Assembly (NCBI RefSeq): GCF_011927665.1
Contig: NZ_JAATJA010000001.1
Span: forward strand, 229,019-293,018
Source of the DNA: Desulfobaculum xiamenense
GTDB taxonomy: Bacteria; Desulfobacterota; Desulfovibrionia; Desulfovibrionales; Desulfovibrionaceae
Length of the DNA: 64,000 nt
Direction of reading: 5' to 3'
The first letter of the stretch is position 1, and every line of letters begins with the position of its first letter. The notes below the pieces were generated by a model. That model was not told the DNA's origin. It made no database searches and saw only the letters and a list, made by a program, of their open reading frames with translations. A program made the translations under genes and the position numbers. This document shows, one piece after another, positions 28,567 to 36,824 of the stretch.

Positions 28567-29312
28567 TGCGTTTTTCCGAGCCAGCGTTCGCGCAGGCGGT
28601 CGAGGCGGCCGTCCTGCTTCATTCGCTCAAGAGCCTTGTTTACCTGATCGAGAAGTGGCGAGTTCTTTTTGAAGGCGATGGCGTAGTCCTGTGGATCGAG
28701 AAGCGGCCCCACGGCCTTGACCCGTCCCTTGCCCGCGTTTGCGGCATAATGTTCCACGGCCGGAGCGTCGAAGATGATGGCGTCGATCTTGCGGAATTGC
28801 AGGTCGAGGAATGCGTCGTCGATGTTGCGGAACAGGCTGACCATCGCGTCGGGAATTCGGCGGGTGGCGAATTCCGCGCTGGTCGTGTCGATCTTGCAGG
28901 CGACGATGCGTCCGGCGAGGTCGTTGACGTCGGTGATCTTCTCCTCCGATTCGCGCACCAGAAGGCGCAAGCCGGTGTGATGGTAGGGGATGGAGAAGTC
29001 GACGATGGTCTTGCGCTGATCGGTGATGCTCAGGCCCGTCACGGCGAGGTCGGCCCGTCCGGCGAGAAGCGTGTCGAAGATGTTCGAGAAATCCTCGGGC
29101 CGATACATGAAGTCCAGCTTCAATTCGTGGGCGATCTCTTCCCACATGTCGATGTCGAATCCGGAGAGCGTGCCGTTGGCGCGGAAGGTGAAAGGAGCAT
29201 AGTCGTCGTTGACCGCGACGATGACCCGCTTTGCGCAGGCCGCGTTCGGCAGGGCCGTGCAGAGTAGGCAGGTCAGTATGCAGGCCTTGGCGACAAGGGT
29301 GAACAGTCTCAT
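28551..29312 (-). CDS. Orphan amino-acid ABC transporter substrate-binding protein
   Basis: A 253-residue SBP family 3 protein with a signal peptide (hydrophobic stretch to about residue 25, AAC-A end). Motifs VNDDYAPFTF, GFDIDMWEEIA and TGLSITDQRKTIVDFS parallel the GlnH encoded 4 kb away, to which it is a clear paralogue. No permease or ATPase is adjacent, so it may serve glnPQ as an alternative binder or act as a sensor. The ATG at 29312 begins the signal peptide; the upstream frame extension is not supported. Confidence 0.85.
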   Translation of the reverse strand: MRLFTLVAKACILTCLLCTALPNAACAKRVIVAVNDDYAPFTFRANGTLSGFDIDMWEEIAHELKLDFMYRPEDFSNIFDTLLAGRADLAVTGLSITDQRKTIVDFSIPYHHTGLRLLVRESEEKITDVNDLAGRIVACKIDTTSAEFATRRIPDAMVSLFRNIDDAFLDLQFRKIDAIIFDAPAVEHYAANAGKGRVKAVGPLLDPQDYAIAFKKNSPLLDQVNKALERMKQDGRLDRLRERWLGKTQEGGN

Positions 29313-29390
29313 GCCGGTGAACTCGTGCGTGGAGGTGATGTGGGCGGCGAAGGGCGCCAGCCCGCTGGAGTTCCCCAGTATGAGCGAAAA

Positions 29391-29423
29391 AGAGGAGCCC
29401 CTCAAGGATGATTCGAGGGGTGC
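29391..29423 (-). terminator. Intrinsic terminator of the GDSL lipoprotein gene
   Basis: Stem ACCCCTC/GAGGGGC has an 11-base loop and is followed by CTCTTTTTC on the minus strand. Confidence 0.75.
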
Positions 29424-29440
29424 GATGACGCGGCGGGAGG

Positions 29441-30121
29441 CTATGGCTGGGAGGGACGTTCCACCGCGCCTGCCTCGACGAGGCGGCGGGCAATGGCGTC
29501 CGCAAGGAGCGCGTACCCGCGAGCGTTTGGGTGCAATGGGTCGGACTTGAGTGTGGTGTCAGCCAGAATGGTGGCGAGGATGTCCCGTTCGAGGACGACA
29601 TGTAGGTCCTTGGCCACATTGTCATACAGAGGGGCCGGGCGTAGTGCGAAGCCGGGATGGGGAACGGCCACGAGCAGAACGTCCGCGTCCGCCTCGCGGA
29701 TGAGTTGGATCATGGCGCGCAGGTTGCGCTCGATTTGCGCTTCGGGGGTGTTGCGCAGCATGTCGTTTCCGCCGTGGCACAGGATGACGAGGGTGGGGTG
29801 GAGAGTGGGAAGCGTCTCCCGCAGGCGGGCGAGGCCCGTGTCCGATGTTTCGCCGGGTATGCCGGATTCGATGACGGTGCGACCAATCAGGGTCTGAAGC
29901 TGGGCTGGGTAGCTGGCCTTCGGGTCGACGGTGCCGAAGCCTGCGGAACCCGTGCCATGAGTGATGCTGTCGCCGAAGGCTAGAATCACCGCATCGGCGG
30001 CAAGGGGGGAGAGCCGTGCGGGCGCGTCGCAACCGAGGGGCAGCGCAATCAGCGATGCCAGAACGAGCAGGAAAAGGGGCCGGACAAAGTGCCCGTGCCC
30101 CTTCGGATTGCGTGTCGTCAT
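29441..30121 (-). CDS. SGNH/GDSL-type esterase lipoprotein
   Basis: A 226-residue TesA-like SGNH hydrolase. It has block I FGDSITHGTGS (catalytic Ser), block II Gly in SGIPGETS, block III GGND and block V DPLHPNARGY with catalytic Asp and His. The N-terminus has a lipobox (ALPLGC), so it is probably anchored in an envelope membrane. The substrate could be acyl esters, thioesters or sugar acetates. It starts ten bases after the stop of the upstream lipoprotein gene; the two are likely co-transcribed. Confidence 0.9.
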   Translation of the reverse strand: MTTRNPKGHGHFVRPLFLLVLASLIALPLGCDAPARLSPLAADAVILAFGDSITHGTGSAGFGTVDPKASYPAQLQTLIGRTVIESGIPGETSDTGLARLRETLPTLHPTLVILCHGGNDMLRNTPEAQIERNLRAMIQLIREADADVLLVAVPHPGFALRPAPLYDNVAKDLHVVLERDILATILADTTLKSDPLHPNARGYALLADAIARRLVEAGAVERPSQP

Positions 30122-30130
30122 GGTTGGGCG

Positions 30131-30481
30131 TCAGTAGTAGAGCTTCGCCGCCTTGCCGGTGGCGGTGAGCTTGTTGCCGACGAGGACCAGCGGGGTGCAG
30201 TCCTGCCGGGTGACACCGATGTGGCTCATGGAGGTCGCGAGGCAGCCGTCGCCCATCTCGTTGGTGTAATACCACAGGACGGTGCGGGTCCTGGCCGGCT
30301 CGGCATTGACGTCCTTGAAGTTCGGCTGTCCCATGATTTCGACGATCTGGGCCTCGTTCATGCCCGGTTCGAGACGCAGCAGATTCGCACGGTTGGTCCG
30401 CATGGAGGAATTGATTCCTGCACAGGCGGAAACCAGCGTGGCCACGAGAACAAGCGCCATGACGATGGAAAGTCTCTTCAT
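30131..30481 (-). CDS. Small lipoprotein, BamE/SmpA-like fold
   Basis: A 116-residue lipoprotein with lipobox LVSAC (Cys about residue 20). The core LLRLEPGMNEAQIVEIMGQPN resembles the helix-turn-helix of SmpA/OmlA (BamE) proteins, followed by predicted strands around VLWYYTNEM. Length is close to BamE, but the BAM-contact residues cannot be verified by eye. The ATG at 30481 follows GGAGG. It is the first gene of a two-gene unit with the GDSL esterase. Confidence 0.8.
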   Translation of the reverse strand: MKRLSIVMALVLVATLVSACAGINSSMRTNRANLLRLEPGMNEAQIVEIMGQPNFKDVNAEPARTRTVLWYYTNEMGDGCLATSMSHIGVTRQDCTPLVLVGNKLTATGKAAKLYY

Positions 30482-30531
30482 CGATGCCTCCTGCGGGATG
30501 CGCGGTTTTTATGCATGGCACATGCGTGCGC

Positions 30532-30560
30532 AGCATAGGAAAATCCATTCATTACGGCAA
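30532..30560 (-). promoter_or_regulatory. Promoter of the lipoprotein-esterase unit
   Basis: TTGCCG, 17 bases, TATGCT on the minus strand, about 50 bases before the start codon. Confidence 0.45.
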
Positions 30561-30673
30561 TCTTGCATCGTGTACAATGTACTGGAGAAAAGTGCAAGGG
30601 CGCTGGAAAATGAGTGTGGTTGGCAATGATTGGCAGTCTGCATTCTTCGCAGTGAGCGATGTCGCCAGTTTGG

Positions 30674-30702
30674 TTGCCATTTTTTGCGCGGCGTGGCATA
30701 TT
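30674..30702 (+). promoter_or_regulatory. Putative promoter of the methyltransferase gene
   Basis: TTGCCA, 17 bases, CATATT. It predicts a leader of about 170 bases. Confidence 0.4.
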
Positions 30703-30878
30703 CCATGTCAAATCGGGTTTCTATCCCCGGTAGTGCACAAAACCCCCATGAATGTTTACGCTCTTTCGGTTGGAGCTGCCCTGTGGTCCATACGTCGGGA
30801 GCTCCCCGAAGTGGAGGGGCGAGTGTGAATGGACTGAGGCGGGAAGACGGACAATCGACTGGACTTGTGGAGGGCTGC

Positions 30879-31694
30879 ATGGATTCAGAGTTCTACAGTG
30901 AGCTTCACCCCCTGCACGCGGATAGCGTCAGCACGGATCTTTCGGTTCCGCTACATGCCGCATGGGACATTTCGGAGCATCTTCTCGAAGGCAAGACCGT
31001 TCTTGAGGCCGGATGCGGCGGTATGGGAGCGCAGGCTATCCAACTCATGAGCTACAACCCGGCCCGCCTCGTCGTTTTGGATCTTTCCGAGAACAACATC
31101 CGAAGCGCCCGCAGCAATTTCGAGTCCGTGCATGGCGAGCGTCCCAACTGCGAGTTCATGACCTTCGACCTGTGCAGTCAGGATCTGCCGCGAGAGGCGT
31201 TCGACGTGATTCATCACCGGGGCGTCTTCCAGCATCTGCCGGACAAGAATTTCGCTCTCGACAACCTCTACCGGGCCCTCAAGCCGGGCGGGCACCTGCT
31301 CATCGCCACGTATGGGCATGGCGGATTGCTCAGTATGATAAGCGGAGCGCTGCGACCGCCATTCCGGCATGTCTCCATGCGATGGGCGCAGCGTTTCCTG
31401 CTGCGCTGCGGCATCAGCCCCGATCTCGTGTCGGGCATTCTGGATCATCTCTATGTTCCCGTGCAGACGCGCTTCACGCGGGCGGAAGCCATCAACATGG
31501 TGACTTCGCGCGGGTTTTGCATCGTCAAGGACGTCTCGGACCTCACGCACGAGATCGACACCAGCCGTTGTCAGGGCGGGTTCTTCTCCTTCTGGGCGAA
31601 GTACGTCTATCCCAACTCGAACAGGAAAATCGGCTGGTTGAGCCGTCTGCTTTTTGGGACCTTCGGGAACTCGCTGGTGGCCATAAAGCTTTGA
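30879..31694 (+). CDS. Class I SAM-dependent methyltransferase
   Basis: A 271-residue methyltransferase. Motif I is VLEAGCGGMGAQA, the acidic residue of motif II is in VVLDLSENNI, and the later HHRGVFQHLPDK and ALKPGGHLLIATYG segments match the Methyltransf_11/25 group. The C-terminal part (about 170-271) is longer than the core and has aromatic residues. The target is unknown. The ATG at 30879 has GGAGGG upstream, which decides it over longer readings. It stands alone. Confidence 0.85.
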   Translation: MDSEFYSELHPLHADSVSTDLSVPLHAAWDISEHLLEGKTVLEAGCGGMGAQAIQLMSYNPARLVVLDLSENNIRSARSNFESVHGERPNCEFMTFDLCSQDLPREAFDVIHHRGVFQHLPDKNFALDNLYRALKPGGHLLIATYGHGGLLSMISGALRPPFRHVSMRWAQRFLLRCGISPDLVSGILDHLYVPVQTRFTRAEAINMVTSRGFCIVKDVSDLTHEIDTSRCQGGFFSFWAKYVYPNSNRKIGWLSRLLFGTFGNSLVAIKL

Positions 31695-31776
31695 TGCTTG
31701 AGTAGGGCGCCTGTTTTTCGGCGTGTGCCCGATGTTTTCGCGTATCGGTTTCCGTGGCGGGCAAGGCAATCCGCTG

Positions 31777-31805
31777 TGGAAACCCTTTGCGTAGTGTGCT
31801 AGGCT
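31777..31805 (+). promoter_or_regulatory. Promoter of the 79-residue protein gene
   Basis: TGGAAA, 17 bases, TAGGCT with an extended -10 TG. It predicts a leader of about 170 bases. Confidence 0.4.
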
Positions 31806-31821
31806 TGAATCACGTACCGAA

Positions 31822-31915
31822 CTGTGTGCCCGCCTGCCCGCCGAAAGGGTTCCCTTCGTCGGGCGGTTGGCGCACAACAGGACGGAACGGTTGGCTCCCG
31901 ACGGAAGACGGGAGC
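31822..31915 (+). promoter_or_regulatory. Structured 5' leader with two hairpins
   Basis: A long imperfect hairpin pairs about 28 bases at 31822-31849 with 31852-31880. A second, perfect 7-bp stem GCTCCCG (31894-31915) has an 8-base loop. Both lie between the promoter-like site and the start codon at 31983. It resembles no riboswitch class I can name. Confidence 0.5.
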
Positions 31916-31982
31916 ACTATGAGAGCGCCGGGCGGAATGGCATGGACAGCGGCTCCGCTTGATGACCACTGGAGAGTGAGCC

Positions 31983-32222
31983 ATGAGTGTGCCCGATAAT
32001 TTCGTCAATGTCGTCACTAACAGTGGCGCGAGGATGACGAAGACTGTGCTGATGGCCAAGGTGCGGACCGGAACCCCGCTTACCCACACCGATGCCAGCG
32101 CGGCGTCCGTGCTGTGGGCGCAGAAGATTGCGGATCAGTATCCGGATTTCATCGGTATGCCCCGCAAGAGCGTTATCGCCGCCGAACATCTCATCGGACT
32201 GGTGCGCGATCTGATGGCGTGA
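31983..32222 (+). CDS. Small conserved-looking protein of unknown function
   Basis: A 79-residue soluble protein, unrecognised. It is rich in Ala, Thr and Val, with a central PLTHTDASAASVLWAQKIA helix and a C-terminal helix (AAEHLIGLVRDLMA). The ATG at 31983 has GGAG eight bases upstream, and codon use is normal for the genome, so it is probably real. Its long structured leader and immediate intrinsic terminator mark it as an independently regulated gene. Confidence 0.65.
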   Translation: MSVPDNFVNVVTNSGARMTKTVLMAKVRTGTPLTHTDASAASVLWAQKIADQYPDFIGMPRKSVIAAEHLIGLVRDLMA

Positions 32223-32243
32223 TGCAAATGTATCCAATCAGGC

Positions 32244-32282
32244 GGCAGGGTGCGTCCTTTTCGCATCCTGCCCGTTTTTTTT
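32244..32282 (+). terminator. Intrinsic terminator of the 79-residue protein gene
   Basis: Stem GGCAGGGTGCG/CGCATCCTGCC (one G-U pair) is followed by eight T residues. The next gene starts only 22 bases later. Confidence 0.88.
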
Positions 32283-32303
32283 GCCCAGACAGGGGGGAAG
32301 TTG

Positions 32304-33503
32304 ATGTTATCCCGTGAACAGACGGAGAAATATGCCGAGGTGTTGCTGTGGGCGCTCGACGTGTCCCGTGGCGAACCTCTCGCTCCGGGCAGCCTTGCCG
32401 CGCTGCGGTGGGACATGCCCGCCATGCCGTTGGCCGAGGCCGTGTACGCGTTGCTTGTCGATCGTCATATCAACACGGTGCAGCGGGTGAACCTCTCAGC
32501 GCGCATGGAGCGGGATTTCTACCATGCGGCAAGTCCGGGACAGCTGGTCTTCCAGACGCCGGGCGATGCGGAACTCAACAGGCATCTTGATGGCTCCATC
32601 CATCTCCTCGCGCCGCAGTCGCTGACGCATCTTTCCGATGTCGATCCGCAGGCGATCGGTGCAGTGGCCGCCGCGCGAAAACCGCTTCGCGACATTCTGG
32701 AGGAACGCGAGCAGGGCGGGCTGTATGGCTGGACCCTGTGCATGTGGCCCACGGAAGCGCTGGCAGCCAGCGCGGGGATGAGCATTGATGACTACGCAGC
32801 GTGCATCGCCTCGGCCTGCTATCTGAACAAGGCGGACCCGGTGATGGAGTGGCGGCATGTGCTCAAGCGCGTGAAGGAACTGCGCACATGGCTTGACGGC
32901 CTTGGCGCGGAAACCTTCCGTGTGGAGTCGGAGCACGTGGACCTCACGGTGCGCATCGGCGAATTGCGGCGCTGGCTGGGAGTGACGGGTCATAACATTC
33001 CGAGCTTCGAACTCTACGTCTCCCCGGATTGGCGTGGAACGAGCGGCGTGTACTATGCGGATCAGCCGTCCTTCCGCAGTGGCAACTACGTGCGCGGCGT
33101 GCGCCTCGAATTCCGGGATGGAACGGTGGTGGCTGCCGACGCCGAGGAGGGCGGGGAGTTTTTGCGCAAGCAGGTCTCCATGGATCAGGGATCTGGGCGC
33201 GTTGGTGAGTTTTCCCTTACGGACACCCGCTTTTCGCCCATCGACCGATTCATGGCCTCCACGCTGTTCGATGAGAATTTCGGTGGCACGCACGGCAATT
33301 GCCATCTCGCCCTCGGGTCGTCGTATCCGGGAACCTACTCGGGGTCCCAGCGGGAGTTGTCTTCTCTGCTCAAGGAGGAACTCGGCTTCAATTCGTCGGC
33401 CTTGCACTGGGATTTGGTGAATACCGAACCCAAGACCGTTACCGCTAAGCTCCATGGCGGCGGGACGCGCGTGATCTACGAGAACGGGCGGTTCGCGATC
33501 TAG
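32304..33503 (+). CDS. M29-family metallo-aminopeptidase
   Basis: A 399-residue cytoplasmic aminopeptidase of the thermophilic M29 family (aminopeptidase T/S, PepS-like). The C-terminal domain has the family metal-ligand region: a glutamate in ADAEEGGEFLRK, FDENFGGTHGNCHLALG and the HWDLV motif. It removes N-terminal residues from peptides using a cobalt, zinc or manganese pair. The ATG at 32304 has AGGGGGGA upstream; the upstream extension overlaps the previous terminator. Confidence 0.9.
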   Translation: MLSREQTEKYAEVLLWALDVSRGEPLAPGSLAALRWDMPAMPLAEAVYALLVDRHINTVQRVNLSARMERDFYHAASPGQLVFQTPGDAELNRHLDGSIHLLAPQSLTHLSDVDPQAIGAVAAARKPLRDILEEREQGGLYGWTLCMWPTEALAASAGMSIDDYAACIASACYLNKADPVMEWRHVLKRVKELRTWLDGLGAETFRVESEHVDLTVRIGELRRWLGVTGHNIPSFELYVSPDWRGTSGVYYADQPSFRSGNYVRGVRLEFRDGTVVAADAEEGGEFLRKQVSMDQGSGRVGEFSLTDTRFSPIDRFMASTLFDENFGGTHGNCHLALGSSYPGTYSGSQRELSSLLKEELGFNSSALHWDLVNTEPKTVTAKLHGGGTRVIYENGRFAI

Positions 33504-33550
33504 TCGCGGTTTGCGTATCGCGGCAACGCCGCCGTTGGTTTGAGGAAATA

Positions 33551-33588
33551 AAGGCTCCCGGAATGCATGCATTCCGGGAGCCTTTTCT
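33551..33588. terminator. Bidirectional intrinsic terminator
   Basis: A perfect 17-bp palindromic stem beginning AAGGCTCCCGG has T-rich flanks on the plus strand (TTTTCTTTT). It sits between the convergent peptidase and methyltransferase genes. Confidence 0.9.
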
Positions 33589-33615
33589 TTTGTCGGAGCG
33601 GGAATGGCGCGGCGT

Positions 33616-34227
33616 TTAGCGCGTCAGGCGGGCCGAGAGCATGTAGCCCAACTCGTCGTCCACGACGGTTTCGATGCGAAATCCCGCCGCGTCGAGCAGG
33701 GTGCGCATGACGTCCGGGGTGGGCATGGTGTCGTGCTTCACGGCGGTTCCGGCCTTGCGGTGGTGGTCGTTGATTGTGGCTGAATTGATGAAGTGGTTGA
33801 TGATGAGGCGCTGTCCGGGGCGCAGGGCCTCGGCCATGCGGGCGAGGGCGGTTGCCTTGTCCTCGATGTGTGGGAAGACCTGATGGCACAGGACGAGGTC
33901 GAAGGACTGCGGGGTGAGCGGGATGTCCTCGATGGCTCCGAGCCGCACCTCCGCGTTGGCGCATCCCGCGAGGCGCTCATGGGCGCGTTCGACCATGATG
34001 GGGCTGACGTCCATGCCGAGGACGAAGCCCTCGTGCCCGACGCGCTGGGCGAGGAGCCGGGTGAGCCGTCCCGTGCCGCAGCCGGGTTCCAGCACGCCGC
34101 AGCCGGCGAGGTCGCCCGTTTCGTCGAAGAGGCGGGCAAGCCGGGGCTCCTCGTGCGGGCCGTATTCCGCTGCCGCCCAGCGCGCGTCGGCCTGAACGTC
34201 GAAGAAGGCCGCCTTATCTGTGTACAT
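33616..34227 (-). CDS. SAM-dependent methyltransferase of import cluster 2
   Basis: A 203-residue class I methyltransferase. Motif I is VLEPGCGTGRLTRLLAQR, the acidic loop is in GMDVSPIMVERA, and DLVLCHQVFPHIED and ALRPGQRLIINHF are later core motifs. It is the last gene of the TonB-ABC cluster and overlaps the permease gene by 14 bases, so it is translationally coupled. It may modify or demethylate the imported compound, or make a metal ligand. The substrate is not visible from sequence. Confidence 0.87.
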   Translation of the reverse strand: MYTDKAAFFDVQADARWAAAEYGPHEEPRLARLFDETGDLAGCGVLEPGCGTGRLTRLLAQRVGHEGFVLGMDVSPIMVERAHERLAGCANAEVRLGAIEDIPLTPQSFDLVLCHQVFPHIEDKATALARMAEALRPGQRLIINHFINSATINDHHRKAGTAVKHDTMPTPDVMRTLLDAAGFRIETVVDDELGYMLSARLTR

Positions 34228-35110
34228 GATCCCTCCGTATGGGTTCCCCGGCGGTGCAGACCGTTCGGGAGAAGGTGAGTGACAGGCGCTCGCGATGCGA
34301 CAGCCCCCGCTTTTTCGGGGAGAGGATGGTGCATGCGATGAAGAGCGCCGTGGACAGCATGACGATGACCGCGCCCGAGGGGATGTCGAACGCGTAGGAG
34401 AGGGCGAGGCCGCCCCAGCAGGACGCGACGCCGAACAGCGCGGCCAGCGGGAAGATGTGCTTTAGGCTGTAGGAGAGCTGATAGGCGGCGGCCGCCGGGT
34501 TGATGATGAGACTGAAGATGAGCAGTCCGCCGATGCTTTGCAGCGAGGCCGCCACGGTGGCTCCGGTGGCGAAGAGCATGGCGTTGAAGATGGCCGTGGC
34601 GGGGATGCCCACGGCGAGCGCCGTGGCGCGGTGGCAGAGCACTGCCTGTATTTCCTTGAAGAACAGGGCGAGCGCGGCGAGGAGCACCAGCGTGGTGCCG
34701 CCCATGTAGGCGATGTCGTGCCAGCCCACGGTGAGGATGTTGCCCCAGAAGAGGTTGAGCGCCGCTGTCCTCGGTCCGGGCAGGAGGCCCACGAAGAGGA
34801 AGGCCAGCCCGAGCATGGCCGAGAAGACGATGCCGACCACCGTTTCGGGCGCGAAGTCGGCCCTGTCAGCCAGCGGGCCGATGATTCCCGCCGCGCCGAG
34901 GCTGAATGCGAAGGCGAGCGGGGTGGGGTCGATACCGAGTAGTATACCGAGGAGTGCCCCGGCGAACGCCGCGTGGGCCATGCAGGTGCCGATGGCCGTG
35001 ATGCGCATGGTGACCACGACAACCCCGGCCAGAGCGCAGGACACACCGCCGAGAAATCCTGCCAGCAGAGCCTTCTGCATGAATGCGTAGTGGAATATGG
35101 ATGCGTCCAT
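34214..35110 (-). CDS. Metal-type ABC transporter permease (ZnuB/TroC family)
   Basis: A 298-residue inner-membrane protein with about eight helices, family ABC-3 (ZnuB/MntB/TroC). The conserved FLGGVSCALAGVVVV start and the IGGLLIFSLIINPAAAA segment are typical. It has an extra C-terminal basic tail of about 30 residues, part of which overlaps the methyltransferase gene. It lies 10 bases after the ATPase gene. It pairs with the ATPase and the binding protein. Confidence 0.92.
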   Translation of the reverse strand: MDASIFHYAFMQKALLAGFLGGVSCALAGVVVVTMRITAIGTCMAHAAFAGALLGILLGIDPTPLAFAFSLGAAGIIGPLADRADFAPETVVGIVFSAMLGLAFLFVGLLPGPRTAALNLFWGNILTVGWHDIAYMGGTTLVLLAALALFFKEIQAVLCHRATALAVGIPATAIFNAMLFATGATVAASLQSIGGLLIFSLIINPAAAAYQLSYSLKHIFPLAALFGVASCWGGLALSYAFDIPSGAVIVMLSTALFIACTILSPKKRGLSHRERLSLTFSRTVCTAGEPIRRDHVHR

Positions 35111-35120
35111 GACATGTTCC

Positions 35121-35915
35121 CTAGTAGCAGACGTGGCGTCTGCCGTTGAAGTCCGCGACGCGTATCTGCGTGCCGTAGAGGACGCTCAGGCGCTGTTCGT
35201 CCACAGCGTGGTCCGCTGGTCCCTCCCACATGAGCCGCCCGGCCTTCATGAAGGCTATGCGGTTGGCGATGTCCGGAATGGTGTTCAGGTCGTGGGTGAC
35301 GATGAGGCTCGTCAGCGCGAAGCGCTGGTGGATGCTCTGGATGAGGGCGAGGATTTCCCGCTGGGCCTGCCAGTCGAGGGCCGCTGTCGGTTCGTCGAGG
35401 AGCAGGATTTCCGGTTCCTGAAGCAGTGCGCGGGCAATGGCCACCCGCTGTCGTTCGCCGCCCGAGAGATGTCCGAGTGGGCGGTCGGCAAGAGCATCAA
35501 GGCCGACGAGCGCCATGAGCTCCTCGGTTCGCTCCCGAGCCTGACGCGGGATTCTGCGTAGCAGGCCGACTCGTCCCATGCAGCCGACGAGGATGGACTC
35601 GCGCACCGAAATGGGCAGCAGCGGGTCGATGTCCTGTTGTTGCGCCACGTAGCCGATGCGCCTTCGCAGTTCACCGGCGCTGGCGGGCGTGACCTCGCAC
35701 CCGAGCGCAGTCACGCGGCCGCCGACGAGTTGCCCCAGTCCGTTGACCACCGTGAGCAGGGTGGTCTTGCCCGCTCCGTTGGGACCGATGACGCCGAGGA
35801 AGTCGCCCCGGCGGATATCGATGCTGACGTCACGCATGGCCACGTGGCGGCCATAGGCCGCGCTGGCGTTTTCCATGCGGATGACGGCGTCGTCCATGTG
35901 TCGCGCCGCGCTCAT
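35121..35915 (-). CDS. Metal-type ABC transporter ATPase (ZnuC/TroB family)
   Basis: A 264-residue ABC ATPase with Walker A GPNGAGKTT, Q-loop VAQQQDIDPLLP, signature [15 protein letters not shown], Walker B ILLLDEPTAALD and switch VTHDLNTI. This is the cluster-9 metal uptake type. The ATG at 35915 overlaps the binding-protein stop as ATGA; an ATG at 35897 is a close alternative. Readings extending further upstream cover the binding-protein gene in another frame and are not real. Confidence 0.93.
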   Translation of the reverse strand: MSAARHMDDAVIRMENASAAYGRHVAMRDVSIDIRRGDFLGVIGPNGAGKTTLLTVVNGLGQLVGGRVTALGCEVTPASAGELRRRIGYVAQQQDIDPLLPISVRESILVGCMGRVGLLRRIPRQARERTEELMALVGLDALADRPLGHLSGGERQRVAIARALLQEPEILLLDEPTAALDWQAQREILALIQSIHQRFALTSLIVTHDLNTIPDIANRIAFMKAGRLMWEGPADHAVDEQRLSVLYGTQIRVADFNGRRHVCY

Positions 35916-36754
35916 TTCGTGCTCCGCTGCGCGGAGAGCGCGGTGAGTAGGCGCTCTGCGTTGGCGGTGATGGTTGCCGCCCAGGTGGGCGTATCCGGAA
36001 ACGCGTCCGGGAAATTGGAGAGAACGACGTGGCGTGCGCCGAGTTCCTCGGCAATGGCTTCCCCGCCTCCGCCACTCTGGAGGTTGTCGATGACGAGGCG
36101 TGCCGATGCGGCGCGTCCCGCGTCGATGACCCGGGCCAACTGGTCGGGCGTCATGTCCGCCGGGCGGCCATAGGTGGCGGCGATGGAAAATCCGGCCCAG
36201 CGGACAAAGGGTGCCTGCATATCCGAACAGACGACGGGCGTTTCGCTCGCGCCAGCCTTGGCGAAATGTGCCAGAAGCTGCGCGGCCGTGTCGCGGGTGG
36301 AGTCGTTGCGGCGGGCTGCGGCGAGGAGGAGGTCTTCGCGCCGCTCGGGGGCGAGCGAGGCCAGCGCTTCGGCAACGGCCAGCGTGCAGAGTTCCTGTGT
36401 CTGGGGCGTCATGGGATTGCCGGGGGTGGCGATGGGGATGACGCGCATGCTGCCGCCCTGTGTGGCCTCGATGAGGGCGCGGATGCCGCCCTGTCCGGTC
36501 TGCCAGTCGTGCAGGATGGTGGCCTGCGCATCGTGCAGCAGGCGCATGTCGCCGGGGCGCAGGTCGTAGTGGCCGGGGCACGAACCGCCGGGGATGAGCG
36601 TGCGGATTTGCGCGTCGGGCCGAATGTCGTGGACGATGTCGGCAATGATGGTCGTCCCCGCGATGAGTCGAGGCTCTTCGGCGGTCGCCTGCGCGGGGGG
36701 CAGAAGGAGCGCTGCGGCCAGAAGCAGCATGGCGATGATAGGCCGTGCGGGCAT
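35912..36754 (-). CDS. Cluster-9 (ZnuA/TroA-like) periplasmic binding protein with unusual ligand residues
   Basis: A 280-residue protein with a signal peptide to about residue 25. The fold pattern is that of metal-binding cluster-9 SBPs, with a first His in CPGHYDLRPGD (H62) and a second in LHDW (H82). The third site, normally a His in ZnuA, reads CSDMQAPF, and there is no His-rich loop. Three cysteines (SCPGH, ELCT, VVCSDM) are unusual for the family. Thus free zinc is not assured as substrate. The ATG at 36754 has AAAGGA upstream. Confidence 0.85.
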   Translation of the reverse strand: MPARPIIAMLLLAAALLLPPAQATAEEPRLIAGTTIIADIVHDIRPDAQIRTLIPGGSCPGHYDLRPGDMRLLHDAQATILHDWQTGQGGIRALIEATQGGSMRVIPIATPGNPMTPQTQELCTLAVAEALASLAPERREDLLLAAARRNDSTRDTAAQLLAHFAKAGASETPVVCSDMQAPFVRWAGFSIAATYGRPADMTPDQLARVIDAGRAASARLVIDNLQSGGGGEAIAEELGARHVVLSNFPDAFPDTPTWAATITANAERLLTALSAQRSTK

Positions 36755-36780
36755 GGTGCGTCCTTTGCGGAAAGGTTGGG

Positions 36781-36817
36781 AGGCCACGCGGTCCGGATGT
36801 TCCGGACCGCGTGGCCT
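36781..36817 (-). other. Intercistronic 17-bp stem-loop after TonB receptor gene 2
   Basis: A perfect 17-bp inverted repeat (AGGCCACGCGGTCCGGA and its complement) has a 3-base loop. It lies between the receptor stop (36825) and binding-protein start (36754). No T-run follows, so partial attenuation or mRNA processing is likelier than termination. Confidence 0.65.
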
Positions 36818-36824
36818 TCGGTTT

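Larger units (their letters stand above)
30482..30878. other. 397-bp divergent intergenic region
   Basis: It holds promoter-like elements for both flanking genes (30532-30560 minus; 30674-30702 plus). The methyltransferase frame stays open upstream to 30630, but that stretch has no coding character. Confidence 0.5.

Noticed and set aside
35121-36581. 486-residue reading of the cluster-2 ATPase
   Set aside because: The extra N-terminal part is the binding-protein gene read in another frame.
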